From: Geobacter sp. SVR | Lineage (GTDB): Bacteria > Desulfobacterota > Desulfuromonadia > Geobacterales > Pseudopelobacteraceae | Assembly (NCBI RefSeq): GCF_016865365.1 | Contig: NZ_AP024469.1 | Coordinates: 3,998,501-4,062,500, forward strand | DNA: 64,000 bases | Direction of reading: 5' to 3' | Shown: one piece after another, positions 51,937 to 61,250 of the stretch | How positions within the stretch are numbered: the first letter of the stretch is position 1 | How the letters are laid out: every line of letters starts with the position of its first letter | The notes under the pieces: model-generated | The model's database searches: none | The model's input: only the letters and a program-made list of their open reading frames with translations | What the model was told of the DNA's origin: nothing | Position numbers and translations under genes: made by a program

Positions 51937-53943
51937 TTACTTGAAAACGTAATAACCCAGGATCACCACCACGCCGAAAGCCATAGACCAGGCATAGTTG
52001 TAGATCAGACCGGACTGCATGTAGCGGAACACTCCACTGAATCCCATCACGACATTGGCAACACCGTTCACGATGCCGTCCACGATGACCACATCGAATC
52101 CCTTCCAGAGAAAGCGGCCCAGGGCCTTGCAGGGATTGACGAATACGAAGTCGTACAGTTCGTCGATATACCACTTGTTGTACACTGCGCGGTGAAGTGC
52201 AGGGAACGTGGAGGTGAACTTCTTGGGAAGTTCGGTGTTCTTGACGTACATCGTGAAGGCAATCGTAATGCCGATCAGAGCGATGACCACGGAACCGGCC
52301 ATCAGGGCCCACTCGAGCGAGTGGCTGTGATGCGCCCCTTCGTGAGCATATTTGGCGCCGTAGTGGTTGGCCTGCTCGAAAACCGGCTCAAGCCAGTGTT
52401 CGAAATAGTTGGGAATTCCGCCGAACAGCTCGCCGATCAGCTTGGGCAGACCGATGTAGCCGCCGACAACTGCGAGGAATCCGAGTACCATCAGGGGGAT
52501 GGTGATGACCAGCGGCGACTCGTGCAGGTGGCTCTTGACCTTGGGATTGATGCGGCACTCACCGTAGAAGGTCATGAAAACAAGGCGGAACATGTAGAAT
52601 GCGGTAAAGCAGGCCGCAATGGCACCGATACCCCAGAGAATGGCATTGGTGGTCCCGTGGTACGGGTTGGAAAATGCCTGCCACAGGATTTCGTCCTTGG
52701 AAAAGAAGCCGGAGAAACCGGGGATGCCGGCGATGGCGATAGTCGAGACCAGGAAGGTCAGGAAGGTAATCGGCATCGGCTTTCTCAGGCCCCCCATGTT
52801 ACGCATATCCTGGGCATCGTCGTGCAGATGACCGTGATGCAAGGCGTGGTGCATGGCGTGGATAACGGAACCGGAACCGAGGAACAGACAAGCTTTGAAG
52901 AAGGCATGCGTCATCAGATGGAAGATGCCGGCAGTGAAGGCGCCGACCCCCATGGCCAGGAACATGAAACCAAGCTGAGAAACAGTTGAGTAGGCCAGAA
53001 CGCGCTTGATATCATTCTGGGCAGTACCGATAGTTGCAGCAAAGATAGCCGTGGCGGCACCGATCACAGCAATTACCAGCATGGTTTCCGGGGATTTGAT
53101 GAACACGAAGCTCATACGACCGATCATGTAGACACCTGCGGTAACCATGGTAGCCGCGTGGATCAGGGCCGAAACAGGAGTCGGACCTTCCATGGCATCA
53201 GGCAACCAAGTGTAGAGCGGGATCTGTGCAGATTTACCGGTAGCCCCCAGGAAGAAGCACAGCCCGGCAACGGTAACGACGCCGCCGTAAGGAAGCAGAT
53301 TAGAAGCTGCCTTGATCTCGGTGAAATTGATGGTCCAAACGTTGTGGTTGCTGCCGAGCCACCAGTAGAGGGTGAACAGGCCGATCAGGAAGCCGAAGTC
53401 ACCGACGCGGTTCATGACGAAAGCCTTTTTGGCGGCGTCACCGGCCGATTTCTTATGGAAGTAGTAGCCGATCAGCAGGTAGGAGCACAGACCGACACCC
53501 TCCCAACCGATGAACATGACGAGCAGGTTGTTGCCCAGTACGAGCAGCAGCATGGACATGCAGAACAGGTTCAGATAGGCGAAGAACCGGTAGAAGCCCT
53601 CCTCGCCGTGCATGTAGCCAATCGAGTAGAGATGGATCAAAGAACCGACGCCGGTAACGACCATGATCATGATGCAGGAGAGCGGATCCAGCAGGAAGGC
53701 CATATCAGCCTTGAAATTGCCGGAGTGAATCCACGGAAAGACTACCTTCTCGAACACGCGCTGTTCGGGGGGCAGGCCGATCATTTGCATGAGGATCCCG
53801 CACGACACCAGGAACGACAGGAAAATCGCGAGGGTACCGATGCCACCGATGACCGCTTCATTCTTGATCTTTTTCCCGAAGAAACCGTTGATCAGGAATC
53901 CAACCAGCGGGAACAGCGGGATCAGCCATACGTAGTCAAACAT
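51937..53943 (-). CDS. nuoL: NADH-quinone oxidoreductase subunit L
   Basis: A 668-aa distal proton channel subunit. It has the conserved GWEGVGLCSYLLIGYYF, KSAQIPLYTWLPDAMEGPTPVSALIHAATMV and KRVLAYSTVSQLGFM. At the C-terminus is the long amphipathic lateral helix and anchoring helix expected of NuoL (about 560-668). A His-rich loop (HAMHHALHHGHLHDD, about 360-375) is notable; similar short His runs occur in some NuoL proteins, and its role is unclear. Confidence 0.96.
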   Translation of the reverse strand: MFDYVWLIPLFPLVGFLINGFFGKKIKNEAVIGGIGTLAIFLSFLVSCGILMQMIGLPPEQRVFEKVVFPWIHSGNFKADMAFLLDPLSCIMIMVVTGVGSLIHLYSIGYMHGEEGFYRFFAYLNLFCMSMLLLVLGNNLLVMFIGWEGVGLCSYLLIGYYFHKKSAGDAAKKAFVMNRVGDFGFLIGLFTLYWWLGSNHNVWTINFTEIKAASNLLPYGGVVTVAGLCFFLGATGKSAQIPLYTWLPDAMEGPTPVSALIHAATMVTAGVYMIGRMSFVFIKSPETMLVIAVIGAATAIFAATIGTAQNDIKRVLAYSTVSQLGFMFLAMGVGAFTAGIFHLMTHAFFKACLFLGSGSVIHAMHHALHHGHLHDDAQDMRNMGGLRKPMPITFLTFLVSTIAIAGIPGFSGFFSKDEILWQAFSNPYHGTTNAILWGIGAIAACFTAFYMFRLVFMTFYGECRINPKVKSHLHESPLVITIPLMVLGFLAVVGGYIGLPKLIGELFGGIPNYFEHWLEPVFEQANHYGAKYAHEGAHHSHSLEWALMAGSVVIALIGITIAFTMYVKNTELPKKFTSTFPALHRAVYNKWYIDELYDFVFVNPCKALGRFLWKGFDVVIVDGIVNGVANVVMGFSGVFRYMQSGLIYNYAWSMAFGVVVILGYYVFK

Positions 53944-54000
53944 GAAAGACTCCTTTATTGAATCGTTAAACGTAGTCTCTGAGCAGGTGCTGCCGAGCCT

Positions 54001-54303
54001 TTACCACTTCATCAAGCTGATGTCTTCAACGTCGATGGACTCCCTGTTGTTGAAGAAGGCGATCATCAGGGCCAGACCGACGGCAGCCTCTGCTGCCGCA
54101 ACCGTCATGACGAAGAAGACGAAGATCTGTCCGTCCAGATTGCCGAGATAGCGGGAAAGTGCAACAAACGTAAGGTTAACGGCATTCAGCATCAGTTCGA
54201 TGCACATGAAGATTACAATGGCATTTTTCCGGGTAAGGACACCGATGGTCCCGATAGAGAACAAAATCGCACTGACGAGGAGATAACTATTCAGGTTTTC
54301 CAT
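54001..54303 (-). CDS. nuoK: NADH-quinone oxidoreductase subunit K
   Basis: A 100-aa subunit with three helices. The two conserved membrane glutamates are in [11 protein letters not shown] (about residue 36) and [11 protein letters not shown] (about 72), which form the proton path near the quinone end. Length and order (nuoJ-K-L) are standard. Confidence 0.96.
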   Translation of the reverse strand: MENLNSYLLVSAILFSIGTIGVLTRKNAIVIFMCIELMLNAVNLTFVALSRYLGNLDGQIFVFFVMTVAAAEAAVGLALMIAFFNNRESIDVEDISLMKW

Positions 54304-54320
54304 TAGGCGTTCCTCTGTGT

Positions 54321-54824
54321 TTATAATTTTTTCTTGGCCAAGATGACGGCACCGATAATGGCAACCAGCAGCAGGATCGAAGTGATCTCGAACGGTAGCA
54401 GGAAGTTGGTGAACATCTCCTTGCCAATCAGTTCGGTGTGGCCGGTAGCCTTGATCACCTCGGCGCTATAAACCCCGGTGGGCGTGGCGGCACGACTCTT
54501 CAGGAGCAGAAAGACCGTATTGAGCAGCGTGAAGAAACCGATGATTGAGCCGAGCACGACCTTGTGCGAATGCTTCTTGGTGGCATCCACCCGGATATTA
54601 AGCAGCATGATGGTGAACACGATCAGCACCATGATGGCGCCGGCGTAAACCATCACCTGCACAGCGGCCATGAACGGTGCATCCAGCATGACATAGTACG
54701 TGGCAAGGCAGAAAAAGGTCATTACCAGAGACAACGCGCTGTTGATCGGGTTCTTGCAGGTGATCACCATGATCGCCGATATGATCGCCACCAGCGTGAT
54801 GAATGCGAAGAAGAGGGTTTCCAT
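54321..54824 (-). CDS. nuoJ: NADH-quinone oxidoreductase subunit J
   Basis: A 167-aa subunit with five helices. The [23 protein letters not shown] segment and [21 protein letters not shown], with the conserved Tyr and the pi-bulge region, are typical. It transmits conformational change between the quinone site and the antiporter chain. 11 bases separate it from nuoI, and 17 from nuoK. Confidence 0.96.
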   Translation of the reverse strand: METLFFAFITLVAIISAIMVITCKNPINSALSLVMTFFCLATYYVMLDAPFMAAVQVMVYAGAIMVLIVFTIMLLNIRVDATKKHSHKVVLGSIIGFFTLLNTVFLLLKSRAATPTGVYSAEVIKATGHTELIGKEMFTNFLLPFEITSILLLVAIIGAVILAKKKL

Positions 54825-54835
54825 GCACTGCTCCT

Positions 54836-55240
54836 TTATTTCTTTTCTAAAAGTCTTTCCTTGCCGAAGACGAAATCCTCGCGGCGGTAATTGGCCAGTT
54901 CGAATGTGGTCGTCATCCTAACGGCATCAACCGGGCAGGCTTCGACGCAGTAGCCGCAGAAAATGCAGCGCAGCATGTCGATTTCATACTTTGCGGCATA
55001 TTTGTCGTGATTGGCATCCTCTGCTGCTTCAACAGTAATGCATTTGGCAGGACAAACCGTAGGGCAGAGGTAACAGGCCACACATTTGGCCTTGTTGTGG
55101 GAAACGTTCAGTGCATGCAGTCCTCTGAAGCGGGAAGCTACTTTGGGCCGTTCATCCGGATACTGCAGGGTGATCGGCTTCTTGAACATATGGCTCAGAG
55201 TGATCTTCAAACCATTTATTATCGGTGTAATCGGATTCAT
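54836..55240 (-). CDS. nuoI: NADH-quinone oxidoreductase subunit I
   Basis: A 134-aa ferredoxin-like subunit carrying clusters N6a and N6b. Its two motifs are CVACYLCPTVCP (about 54) and CIFCGYCVEACP (about 92), each with the fourth Cys feeding the partner cluster. An N-terminal amphipathic helix (NGLKITLSHMF) sits on the membrane. It is shorter than E. coli NuoI (180 aa), mostly at the C-terminus, which is usual in this group. Confidence 0.95.
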   Translation of the reverse strand: MNPITPIINGLKITLSHMFKKPITLQYPDERPKVASRFRGLHALNVSHNKAKCVACYLCPTVCPAKCITVEAAEDANHDKYAAKYEIDMLRCIFCGYCVEACPVDAVRMTTTFELANYRREDFVFGKERLLEKK

Positions 55241-55276
55241 ATTCCATCTCCGTCCTTGAAGTGCGTGTTGTTGAGC

Positions 55277-56332
55277 TTATTTAACGAAGTAACCGATGAC
55301 GCCGGTGATCACGATGTTTACAAGAGACAACGGCAGCAGTACTTTCCAACCCAGATGCATGAGCTGGTCATAACGGTAGCGAGGCAGAGTGGCACGAATC
55401 CACATGCACACGAAGATCAGCGCGTAGACTTTCGCGATGAAATATACGGGTCCAAGCAGCGGAAAGGCTCCGACCAGCGGCCCCTGCCAACCGCCCAGGA
55501 ACAGCGTGGCAGTCAGGGCGCAGACGGTGACCATGTTGGCATATTCAGCCATGAAGAACATGGCGTACTTCATACTCGAATACTCGGTACAGAAACCGGA
55601 TACAAGCTCAGTTTCAGCTTCGGGAAGGTCGAAGGGCGTACGGTTGATCTCTGCCAGAGAGCAGATGAAGAACAGGAAGAACGCCAGCGGCTGTTTGAAG
55701 ACGTACCACAGGCCTGCCTGCTGATTGACGATCTGGTTCAGCGAAAGGGTGCCGGACAGCATGAATACCGACACGATCGCCAGACCGGCGGAGAGTTCGT
55801 AGGAGATCATCTGGGCCGAGGCTCGCAGCCCCCCCATCAACGAGTATTTACTGTTGGAGGCCCAGCCAGCAAGGACGATGCCGTAAACGCCCAGGGAAGA
55901 CATGGCAAGAATATACAGCGCGCCGACGTTGAGGTCATAAACCCTGCCGGTGGCCGTATCGATGTAGCTGGCAATCTGGAGCGGAATCGGGTAACCGGCG
56001 ACTTCAATGACTCCGCCGAAGGGGATGACCGCAAAGGTGATGAAGGCCGGGATCAGCGCGATCAGTGGAGCCACCAGAAAGGCAAAGGTGCTGGAACTGG
56101 TCGGAATGATCTCTTCCTTGAAGAACAGCTTCACCCCATCGGCAATCGGCTGCAGCAAGCCGTGCCAGCCTACGCGCATGGGTCCCAGGCGTACCTGCAT
56201 GTGACCTATGATCTTACGCTCGGCATAGGTGGCATAGGCCACTGTCAGCAGCACGAAGACAAATGCCACCAGCACCTTGGCAACCATTGCGATGTAGTAC
56301 ATCATCGGTAATCCTAAAATCTCGATTCCCAT
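55277..56332 (-). CDS. nuoH: NADH-quinone oxidoreductase subunit H
   Basis: A 351-aa membrane subunit that forms the quinone chamber with NuoB and NuoD. It has the signature TYAERKIIGHMQVRLGPMRVGWHGLLQPIADGVKLFFKE, with the conserved acidic residues in later loops (AEINRTPFDLPEAETELVSGF and EYSSMKYAMFFMAEY). About eight helices. Length is normal. Confidence 0.97.
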   Translation of the reverse strand: MGIEILGLPMMYYIAMVAKVLVAFVFVLLTVAYATYAERKIIGHMQVRLGPMRVGWHGLLQPIADGVKLFFKEEIIPTSSSTFAFLVAPLIALIPAFITFAVIPFGGVIEVAGYPIPLQIASYIDTATGRVYDLNVGALYILAMSSLGVYGIVLAGWASNSKYSLMGGLRASAQMISYELSAGLAIVSVFMLSGTLSLNQIVNQQAGLWYVFKQPLAFFLFFICSLAEINRTPFDLPEAETELVSGFCTEYSSMKYAMFFMAEYANMVTVCALTATLFLGGWQGPLVGAFPLLGPVYFIAKVYALIFVCMWIRATLPRYRYDQLMHLGWKVLLPLSLVNIVITGVIGYFVK

Positions 56333-56384
56333 CTGACCCTCTTTCCTTGGATTATGAAATAGTCCGAGAACGTTTGGTTATTAG

Positions 56385-58850
56385 CTATTTGCCCACTGTG
56401 ACCCAGGTAACGGCTGCGCCGCTCCAGATTGTGTTCACTTGTGCCGCTTCAAAGTGGTAAGGGGCAAAGACCACGCCAGCCGGCAGGCGCGGAGAAATTC
56501 TTGCTTTGAGCTGCGTGCTGCCGGTAGAAGAGGTCACCGTCAGCAGATCGCCTTCGGAAACCTTGTGCGCTGCAGCGTCAGCCCGCGAGATTTCGACATA
56601 CCCTTCGGGGCAGACGTACATTGGGCCTTCGCCGTACTGGGACAATGTACCGCAGTGGTACAGTACGCTGCCCACCAGCAGAGCCAGTTTCCCTTGCTCG
56701 ACAGTGGGGCGGACGACAGCGGGTGCCACCAGGGCAGGCTTGACGTCAACCGGTGCGAAAGCGCCCTCTTCTCCCAATTTCGCGTAGGACATGCCTGCGT
56801 AGCCGGGGGCGGAGGCAGCAATATCAGCGAATGCGGCTGCAGGAGATGCGGGGGCCTGTCCTCCGAGCAGATTAATCAATACGCTGAAGATTTCGAAGTC
56901 GGATTTGCTGAGACCAACCTTTTTAATGGCCGGCTTGAAATACTGGACGCGGCGATCCACGGAAGTGAAGGTACCTTCCTTTTCGGCGAACGAGCAGGCC
57001 GGCAGCACAACATCGGCCATGGCAGCGGTTTCGCTCAGGAACAGGTCAGAAACGATCAGGCAATCGACCTTGTCCAGGGCTGCGGAAACCTTGCTGCGGT
57101 CAGGATAGGACACCAGCGGATTTTCGCCGGCCACGAAGAGGGTCTTGACCGATCCCGACGCGCAATCCTCCAGGATCTGGCCTGCGTCCTTGCCGCCGTT
57201 GGCGGGATAGAAGCCCATATCGACAGCACCCTGGCTGTTGTTCTTCTCGGCCATGCAGAGCACGCCGCTGCCTTCCGTACCGAGCTTGCCGGTCAGGATG
57301 GCGAGGTTCGCAGCGGCACTTGCCAAGTCAGCATTGTGGCCGGGATAGGCCAAACCGGTCGGGAATATGATCAGCGCCTTTTCGGCAGAGGCATAGTCAC
57401 GGGCAAACTGAACGATGCTGGCAGCATCGATCCCGGTCTGTCCTGCAACGGCTTCGGGAGTGAAATCGGACAGTGCTCGCTCGAGCTCTGCAAAACCGGC
57501 GACCGAGGCAGCGGTTCCGGCGGTGAGCTTCTCATCGAGAATGACCTTTGTGATGGCGTTCAGCAGGGCAATTTCAGTGCCGGGCGCGTGCACGAGGGTC
57601 TTTGCACCGGGAAGCTTGCCGAGCTTGCCGCGCTTGTCGGACAGGATACTGAGCTTAACCCCCTTGTTCTTGACAGCCTGGTTGATTTCGAAACCGACGA
57701 CCGGGTGAGTTTCATAGGCATCGGTTTTGATCACCAGCAACAGGTCGCTTTTCTGGATGTCGAGGATGGTCGCGGTTGAGGCGGCTACCCCGAAGCTCCT
57801 GGAAAGACCTTTCGTCAGGGCCGAATGGGCGTAACCGGCGGAATGGTCGTAGCTGGCAGACCCGGCAAGTTTCATCAGGTCCTTGAACAGGACGAACTCT
57901 TCGTTGGTCAGACGGGCCGTGGAGAGTGCCGCCACATTGCCCCCCTTGAGCCGGCCGGCTACGAACTGCAGAGCTTCGTCCCAGCTGGCTTCCCTCAGGG
58001 CGCCGTCTTTGCGGACCATCGGTTTGGTCAGCCGCTTGTCGTTGTTGATGAACTGATAGCCGAAGCGGCCGCGTGCGCACAGCAATCCTTTGTGGAATCC
58101 CTGTTCGGCGTCGTAGATAGTGGTCAGGACCTTGTTGTCCTGAACGCCGAGAGTCAGATTGCAGCCGGTGCCGCAGTAACCGCAGACTGATTTCTGCTTG
58201 GTGAGCGCCCAGAAGCGGGCCTTGAATTTGAACGGGCGTGCCAGAAGGGACCCCACCGGGCAGACGGAAACGCAGGAACCGCAGAACTCACAGTTGAGAG
58301 CGCCTTCGAACTCGCAGCCGATCTTGGTTTCGATGCCGCGGTCGATGAAGGTCAGTGCACCGAAGGAAACCACCTCGTCGCAGATGCGGGCGCATTTGCC
58401 GCACAGGACACAGCGGTTCATGTCGCGCTCTATGAGCGGATTGTTGTAGTCGATTTCGTGCTGGAATTTCTCGTCGGTAAATCGATTGGCGCTGACCTGA
58501 TACTCGTAGGTCAGGTTCTGCAGATCGCAGTCGCCGCCTTTGTCGCATACCGGACAGTCGATCGGATGGTTGAGCAGCAAAAGCTCCAGCACCATCTTGC
58601 GGGCCTTGACGATATCAGGGGTCGAGGTGCGGATGATCATGCCCTCGGTCACCGGGGTGGTACAGGCCGGAATCTGGCGTCCCTTCATCTGCTCGACTTC
58701 AACCAGGCACATGCGGCATGCGCCGAACGGCTTGAGTTTGCTATCATGGCACAGGATCGGGATGTTGATCCCGTTCAATTTGGCCGCTTCATAAATGGTC
58801 GCGGTTTTGGGCGCTGTGACCTGTTTGTCGTCTATCGTAAGATTTACCAT
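56385..58850 (-). CDS. nuoG: NADH-quinone oxidoreductase subunit G
   Basis: An 821-aa iron-sulfur subunit. The N-terminal plant-type [2Fe-2S] domain (CHDSKLKPFGACRMC, later CTTP) is followed by the His-ligated N5 cluster segment HPIDCPVCDKGGDC and ferredoxin motifs CVLCGKCARIC and CEFCGSCVSVCP. A molybdopterin-oxidoreductase-type domain begins VCGYCGTGC (about 225), whose cysteines can bind cluster N7. The C-terminal half follows formate dehydrogenase in fold but is expected to bind no molybdenum. Slightly shorter than the E. coli subunit. Confidence 0.96.
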   Translation of the reverse strand: MVNLTIDDKQVTAPKTATIYEAAKLNGINIPILCHDSKLKPFGACRMCLVEVEQMKGRQIPACTTPVTEGMIIRTSTPDIVKARKMVLELLLLNHPIDCPVCDKGGDCDLQNLTYEYQVSANRFTDEKFQHEIDYNNPLIERDMNRCVLCGKCARICDEVVSFGALTFIDRGIETKIGCEFEGALNCEFCGSCVSVCPVGSLLARPFKFKARFWALTKQKSVCGYCGTGCNLTLGVQDNKVLTTIYDAEQGFHKGLLCARGRFGYQFINNDKRLTKPMVRKDGALREASWDEALQFVAGRLKGGNVAALSTARLTNEEFVLFKDLMKLAGSASYDHSAGYAHSALTKGLSRSFGVAASTATILDIQKSDLLLVIKTDAYETHPVVGFEINQAVKNKGVKLSILSDKRGKLGKLPGAKTLVHAPGTEIALLNAITKVILDEKLTAGTAASVAGFAELERALSDFTPEAVAGQTGIDAASIVQFARDYASAEKALIIFPTGLAYPGHNADLASAAANLAILTGKLGTEGSGVLCMAEKNNSQGAVDMGFYPANGGKDAGQILEDCASGSVKTLFVAGENPLVSYPDRSKVSAALDKVDCLIVSDLFLSETAAMADVVLPACSFAEKEGTFTSVDRRVQYFKPAIKKVGLSKSDFEIFSVLINLLGGQAPASPAAAFADIAASAPGYAGMSYAKLGEEGAFAPVDVKPALVAPAVVRPTVEQGKLALLVGSVLYHCGTLSQYGEGPMYVCPEGYVEISRADAAAHKVSEGDLLTVTSSTGSTQLKARISPRLPAGVVFAPYHFEAAQVNTIWSGAAVTWVTVGK

Positions 58851-58895
58851 CTCAACCCTCTTCCGTGAGTTTGACTGTTCGTTCGAGTATTCAGG

Positions 58896-60671
58896 CTATT
58901 CAATTGCCATGAACCGGCAGGCATCGTAGCAGGATTTGCACTTGGTGCATTTTTCCTTGTCAAGCCAGGCCAGCTGGCCTTTTTCCCATACGATGGCATC
59001 CACAGGGCAGGCCTTCTTGCAGGCACCGCACTTGACGCACTTGTCTTCCACTACCTGCCACAGCAGCAGTTCCTTGCAGCAGTTGGAGGGACAACGCTTG
59101 TTATTGATGTGCGCCTCGTATTCGTCGCGGAAATAATTGATGGTGGACAGAATCGGGTTCGGAGCCGTCTGGCCGAGTCCGCAGAGAGAGGCCTTTTTGA
59201 TGGAGGCCCCCAGATCGAGCAGTGTGTCGATGTCACTCGGCTCGCCGCGCCCCTCGGTGATACGCTCGAGAATGTCGAGCATGACCTTGAGGCCGATCCT
59301 GCAGGGAACACACTTGCCGCAGGACTCCATCCTGGTGAAGGTAAGGAAGAAGCGAGACACGTCCACCATGCAGGTGGTCTCGTCCATGACGACCAGACCG
59401 CCGGAACCCATCATGGCGCCGGCTTTGATCAGGGAGTCGTAGTCGACCGGCGTGTCCAGGATCTCACCCGGAATACAGCCGCCGGAAGGGCCACCGGCCT
59501 GGACGGCCTTGAATTTGCGGTTGTTGAGGATACCGCCGCAGACGTCATAGATAACCGAACGGACAGTCATGCCTGCCGGAACCTCGACCAGACCGGTATG
59601 CTTGACCTTGCCGGTAACGGCGAAAATCTTGGTCCCCTTGGTGGTCTCTGTGCCCAGCGAAGCGTACCACTCGGCGCCCTTGTTGATGATGTGCCGAACG
59701 TTGCCGAAGGTCTCGACGTTATTGATGTTGGTCGGCTTGCCCCACAGGCCGCGTACGGCCGGGAACGGCGGGCGGGGACGGCTCATGCCGCGATGACCTT
59801 CGATGGAGGCCATCAGCGCGGTTTCCTCACCGCAGACGAAAGCGCCGGCACCCATCTTGATGCGCATGTCGAAATCGAAGCCCCAACCCTGGATGTTCTT
59901 GCCCAGATAGCCCTTTTCGTAGCAGACGTCAATGGCGTGCTGCAGACGCTGCACTGCCAGGGGGTATTCGGCGCGGACATAGACATAGCCGAAATCGCAG
60001 CCGATGGCGTAGGCGGCGATCATCATGCCTTCGATAATGCAGTAGGGGTCCCCTTCCAGCAGGGAGCGGTCCATGAACGCGCCCGGGTCGCCCTCGTCGG
60101 CGTTGCAGATCAGGTATTTGTGGTCACCGGGCGAGGCCTTGCAGAAGGACCACTTCATGCCGGTGGGAAAGCCACCGCCCCCACGGCCGCGAAGACCGGA
60201 TTTCTTGACCTCTTCGATGACCTCTTCCGGCTTCATGGACTTGATGCATTTCTCGATCGCCTTGAAACCTTCTTCTTCTTTATAAGCCTCGATGCTGTCG
60301 GGGTTGATCTGACCGCAACCGGTCATGACCACGCGCATCTGGGCATCGACGAAAGTGTTGTAGTACGGCTTGGCCTTGCGTTTTTCAATGGTCGTCTTGG
60401 CGACGATATGCTCGTCGACGAGTTTCTCCACCTCTTCGGGCTGGACGAAGTCGTAGGTGATCCGCCCCTGTTCCTCGGTGATGATATCCACCAGAACGTC
60501 ATTGGCGCACAGACCACGGCAACCGGTATGTATGACCTCGCACCGCTTGCCAACTACTGCGTCAACGCCCTTTTCCTGAAGCACCCGCCGGAACTCGGCC
60601 TCAACCTTTTTCGCCCCGGCCGAAATGCCGCCGGTTCCTTGACATATCAGAATCTTTATTGCTTCGCCCAT
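58896..60671 (-). CDS. nuoF: NADH-quinone oxidoreductase subunit F, extended HydB/HndC-like form
   Basis: A 591-aa subunit that binds FMN and NADH. E. coli NuoF has 445 residues. Here an N-terminal thioredoxin-like ferredoxin domain (about 1-110, CQGTGG, then HTGCRGLCANDV) precedes the core (LRGRGGGGFPTGMKW, the NADH and FMN site GEETALMASIEG, and N3 motif ESCGKCVPCRIG). A C-terminal bacterial ferredoxin with CVKCGACKKACP and CTKCKSCYDACR follows. The extra clusters make it look like the HydB/HndC subunits of electron-bifurcating hydrogenases, which suggests that electrons may also enter or leave through a soluble carrier. Confidence 0.95.
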   Translation of the reverse strand: MGEAIKILICQGTGGISAGAKKVEAEFRRVLQEKGVDAVVGKRCEVIHTGCRGLCANDVLVDIITEEQGRITYDFVQPEEVEKLVDEHIVAKTTIEKRKAKPYYNTFVDAQMRVVMTGCGQINPDSIEAYKEEEGFKAIEKCIKSMKPEEVIEEVKKSGLRGRGGGGFPTGMKWSFCKASPGDHKYLICNADEGDPGAFMDRSLLEGDPYCIIEGMMIAAYAIGCDFGYVYVRAEYPLAVQRLQHAIDVCYEKGYLGKNIQGWGFDFDMRIKMGAGAFVCGEETALMASIEGHRGMSRPRPPFPAVRGLWGKPTNINNVETFGNVRHIINKGAEWYASLGTETTKGTKIFAVTGKVKHTGLVEVPAGMTVRSVIYDVCGGILNNRKFKAVQAGGPSGGCIPGEILDTPVDYDSLIKAGAMMGSGGLVVMDETTCMVDVSRFFLTFTRMESCGKCVPCRIGLKVMLDILERITEGRGEPSDIDTLLDLGASIKKASLCGLGQTAPNPILSTINYFRDEYEAHINNKRCPSNCCKELLLWQVVEDKCVKCGACKKACPVDAIVWEKGQLAWLDKEKCTKCKSCYDACRFMAIE

Positions 60672-60707
60672 AACGCTCTGTCCTCTGCTGGAGTGGTTGA
60701 GTCGGTC

Positions 60708-61229
60708 CTATTTCATCGGCCGCTGGTTGTATTCGGCAATTATCTCGTCAACCTTCTGGACCGTCATCTTGCCGAAGGTATCGTCGTTGACCATGGCCAG
60801 CGGCGCCATGCCGCAGGCACCCAGACAGGCGACCTTTTCAAAGGTATAGCGAAGGTCGGGGGTGGTTTCGGCATGACCGATGCCAAGCTTGTCAAAAAAG
60901 GTCTCAACGATGCGCGGAGCGCCCGAAACGTGACAGGCGGTTCCGACGCATACGCGAATGATGAAACGCCCTCTCGGCTTGAGGTGAAACTGGGCGTAAA
61001 AAGTAAGCACGCCATAGATCTGGCTGGGGTAAACATTCAGCCGCTCGGCAATATGGTCTGCCACCACGTGCGGAATATACCCGTATTCATCCTGTACACC
61101 TTGAAGAACCGGCATCAGGTTGCCAGGAATATCTATGTATTTATCGATTACCGCGTCGGCGATGGAAAGATCAATCTCCGGTTCCTGCTGTTCAGTCTGT
61201 TGCGCTACCGCGTCACTCATGCGCGCCAT
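60708..61229 (-). CDS. nuoE: NADH-quinone oxidoreductase subunit E
   Basis: A 173-aa thioredoxin-fold subunit with the N1a [2Fe-2S] cluster. The four cysteines are in CVGTACHVSG and, 36-40 residues later, CLGACGMAP. The helical N-terminal part (LMPVLQGVQDEYGYIPHVV) contacts NuoF. Length is normal. Confidence 0.96.
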   Translation of the reverse strand: MARMSDAVAQQTEQQEPEIDLSIADAVIDKYIDIPGNLMPVLQGVQDEYGYIPHVVADHIAERLNVYPSQIYGVLTFYAQFHLKPRGRFIIRVCVGTACHVSGAPRIVETFFDKLGIGHAETTPDLRYTFEKVACLGACGMAPLAMVNDDTFGKMTVQKVDEIIAEYNQRPMK

Positions 61230-61250
61230 CTCCTTTGAATCGTACGGAAA

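Noticed and set aside
59109-61238. A 709-codon open frame on the plus strand opposite nuoF and nuoE
   Set aside because: It is an antisense shadow of two unmistakable complex I genes, has no ribosome-binding site and is rich in Asp, His and Gly as expected from the complementary codons.
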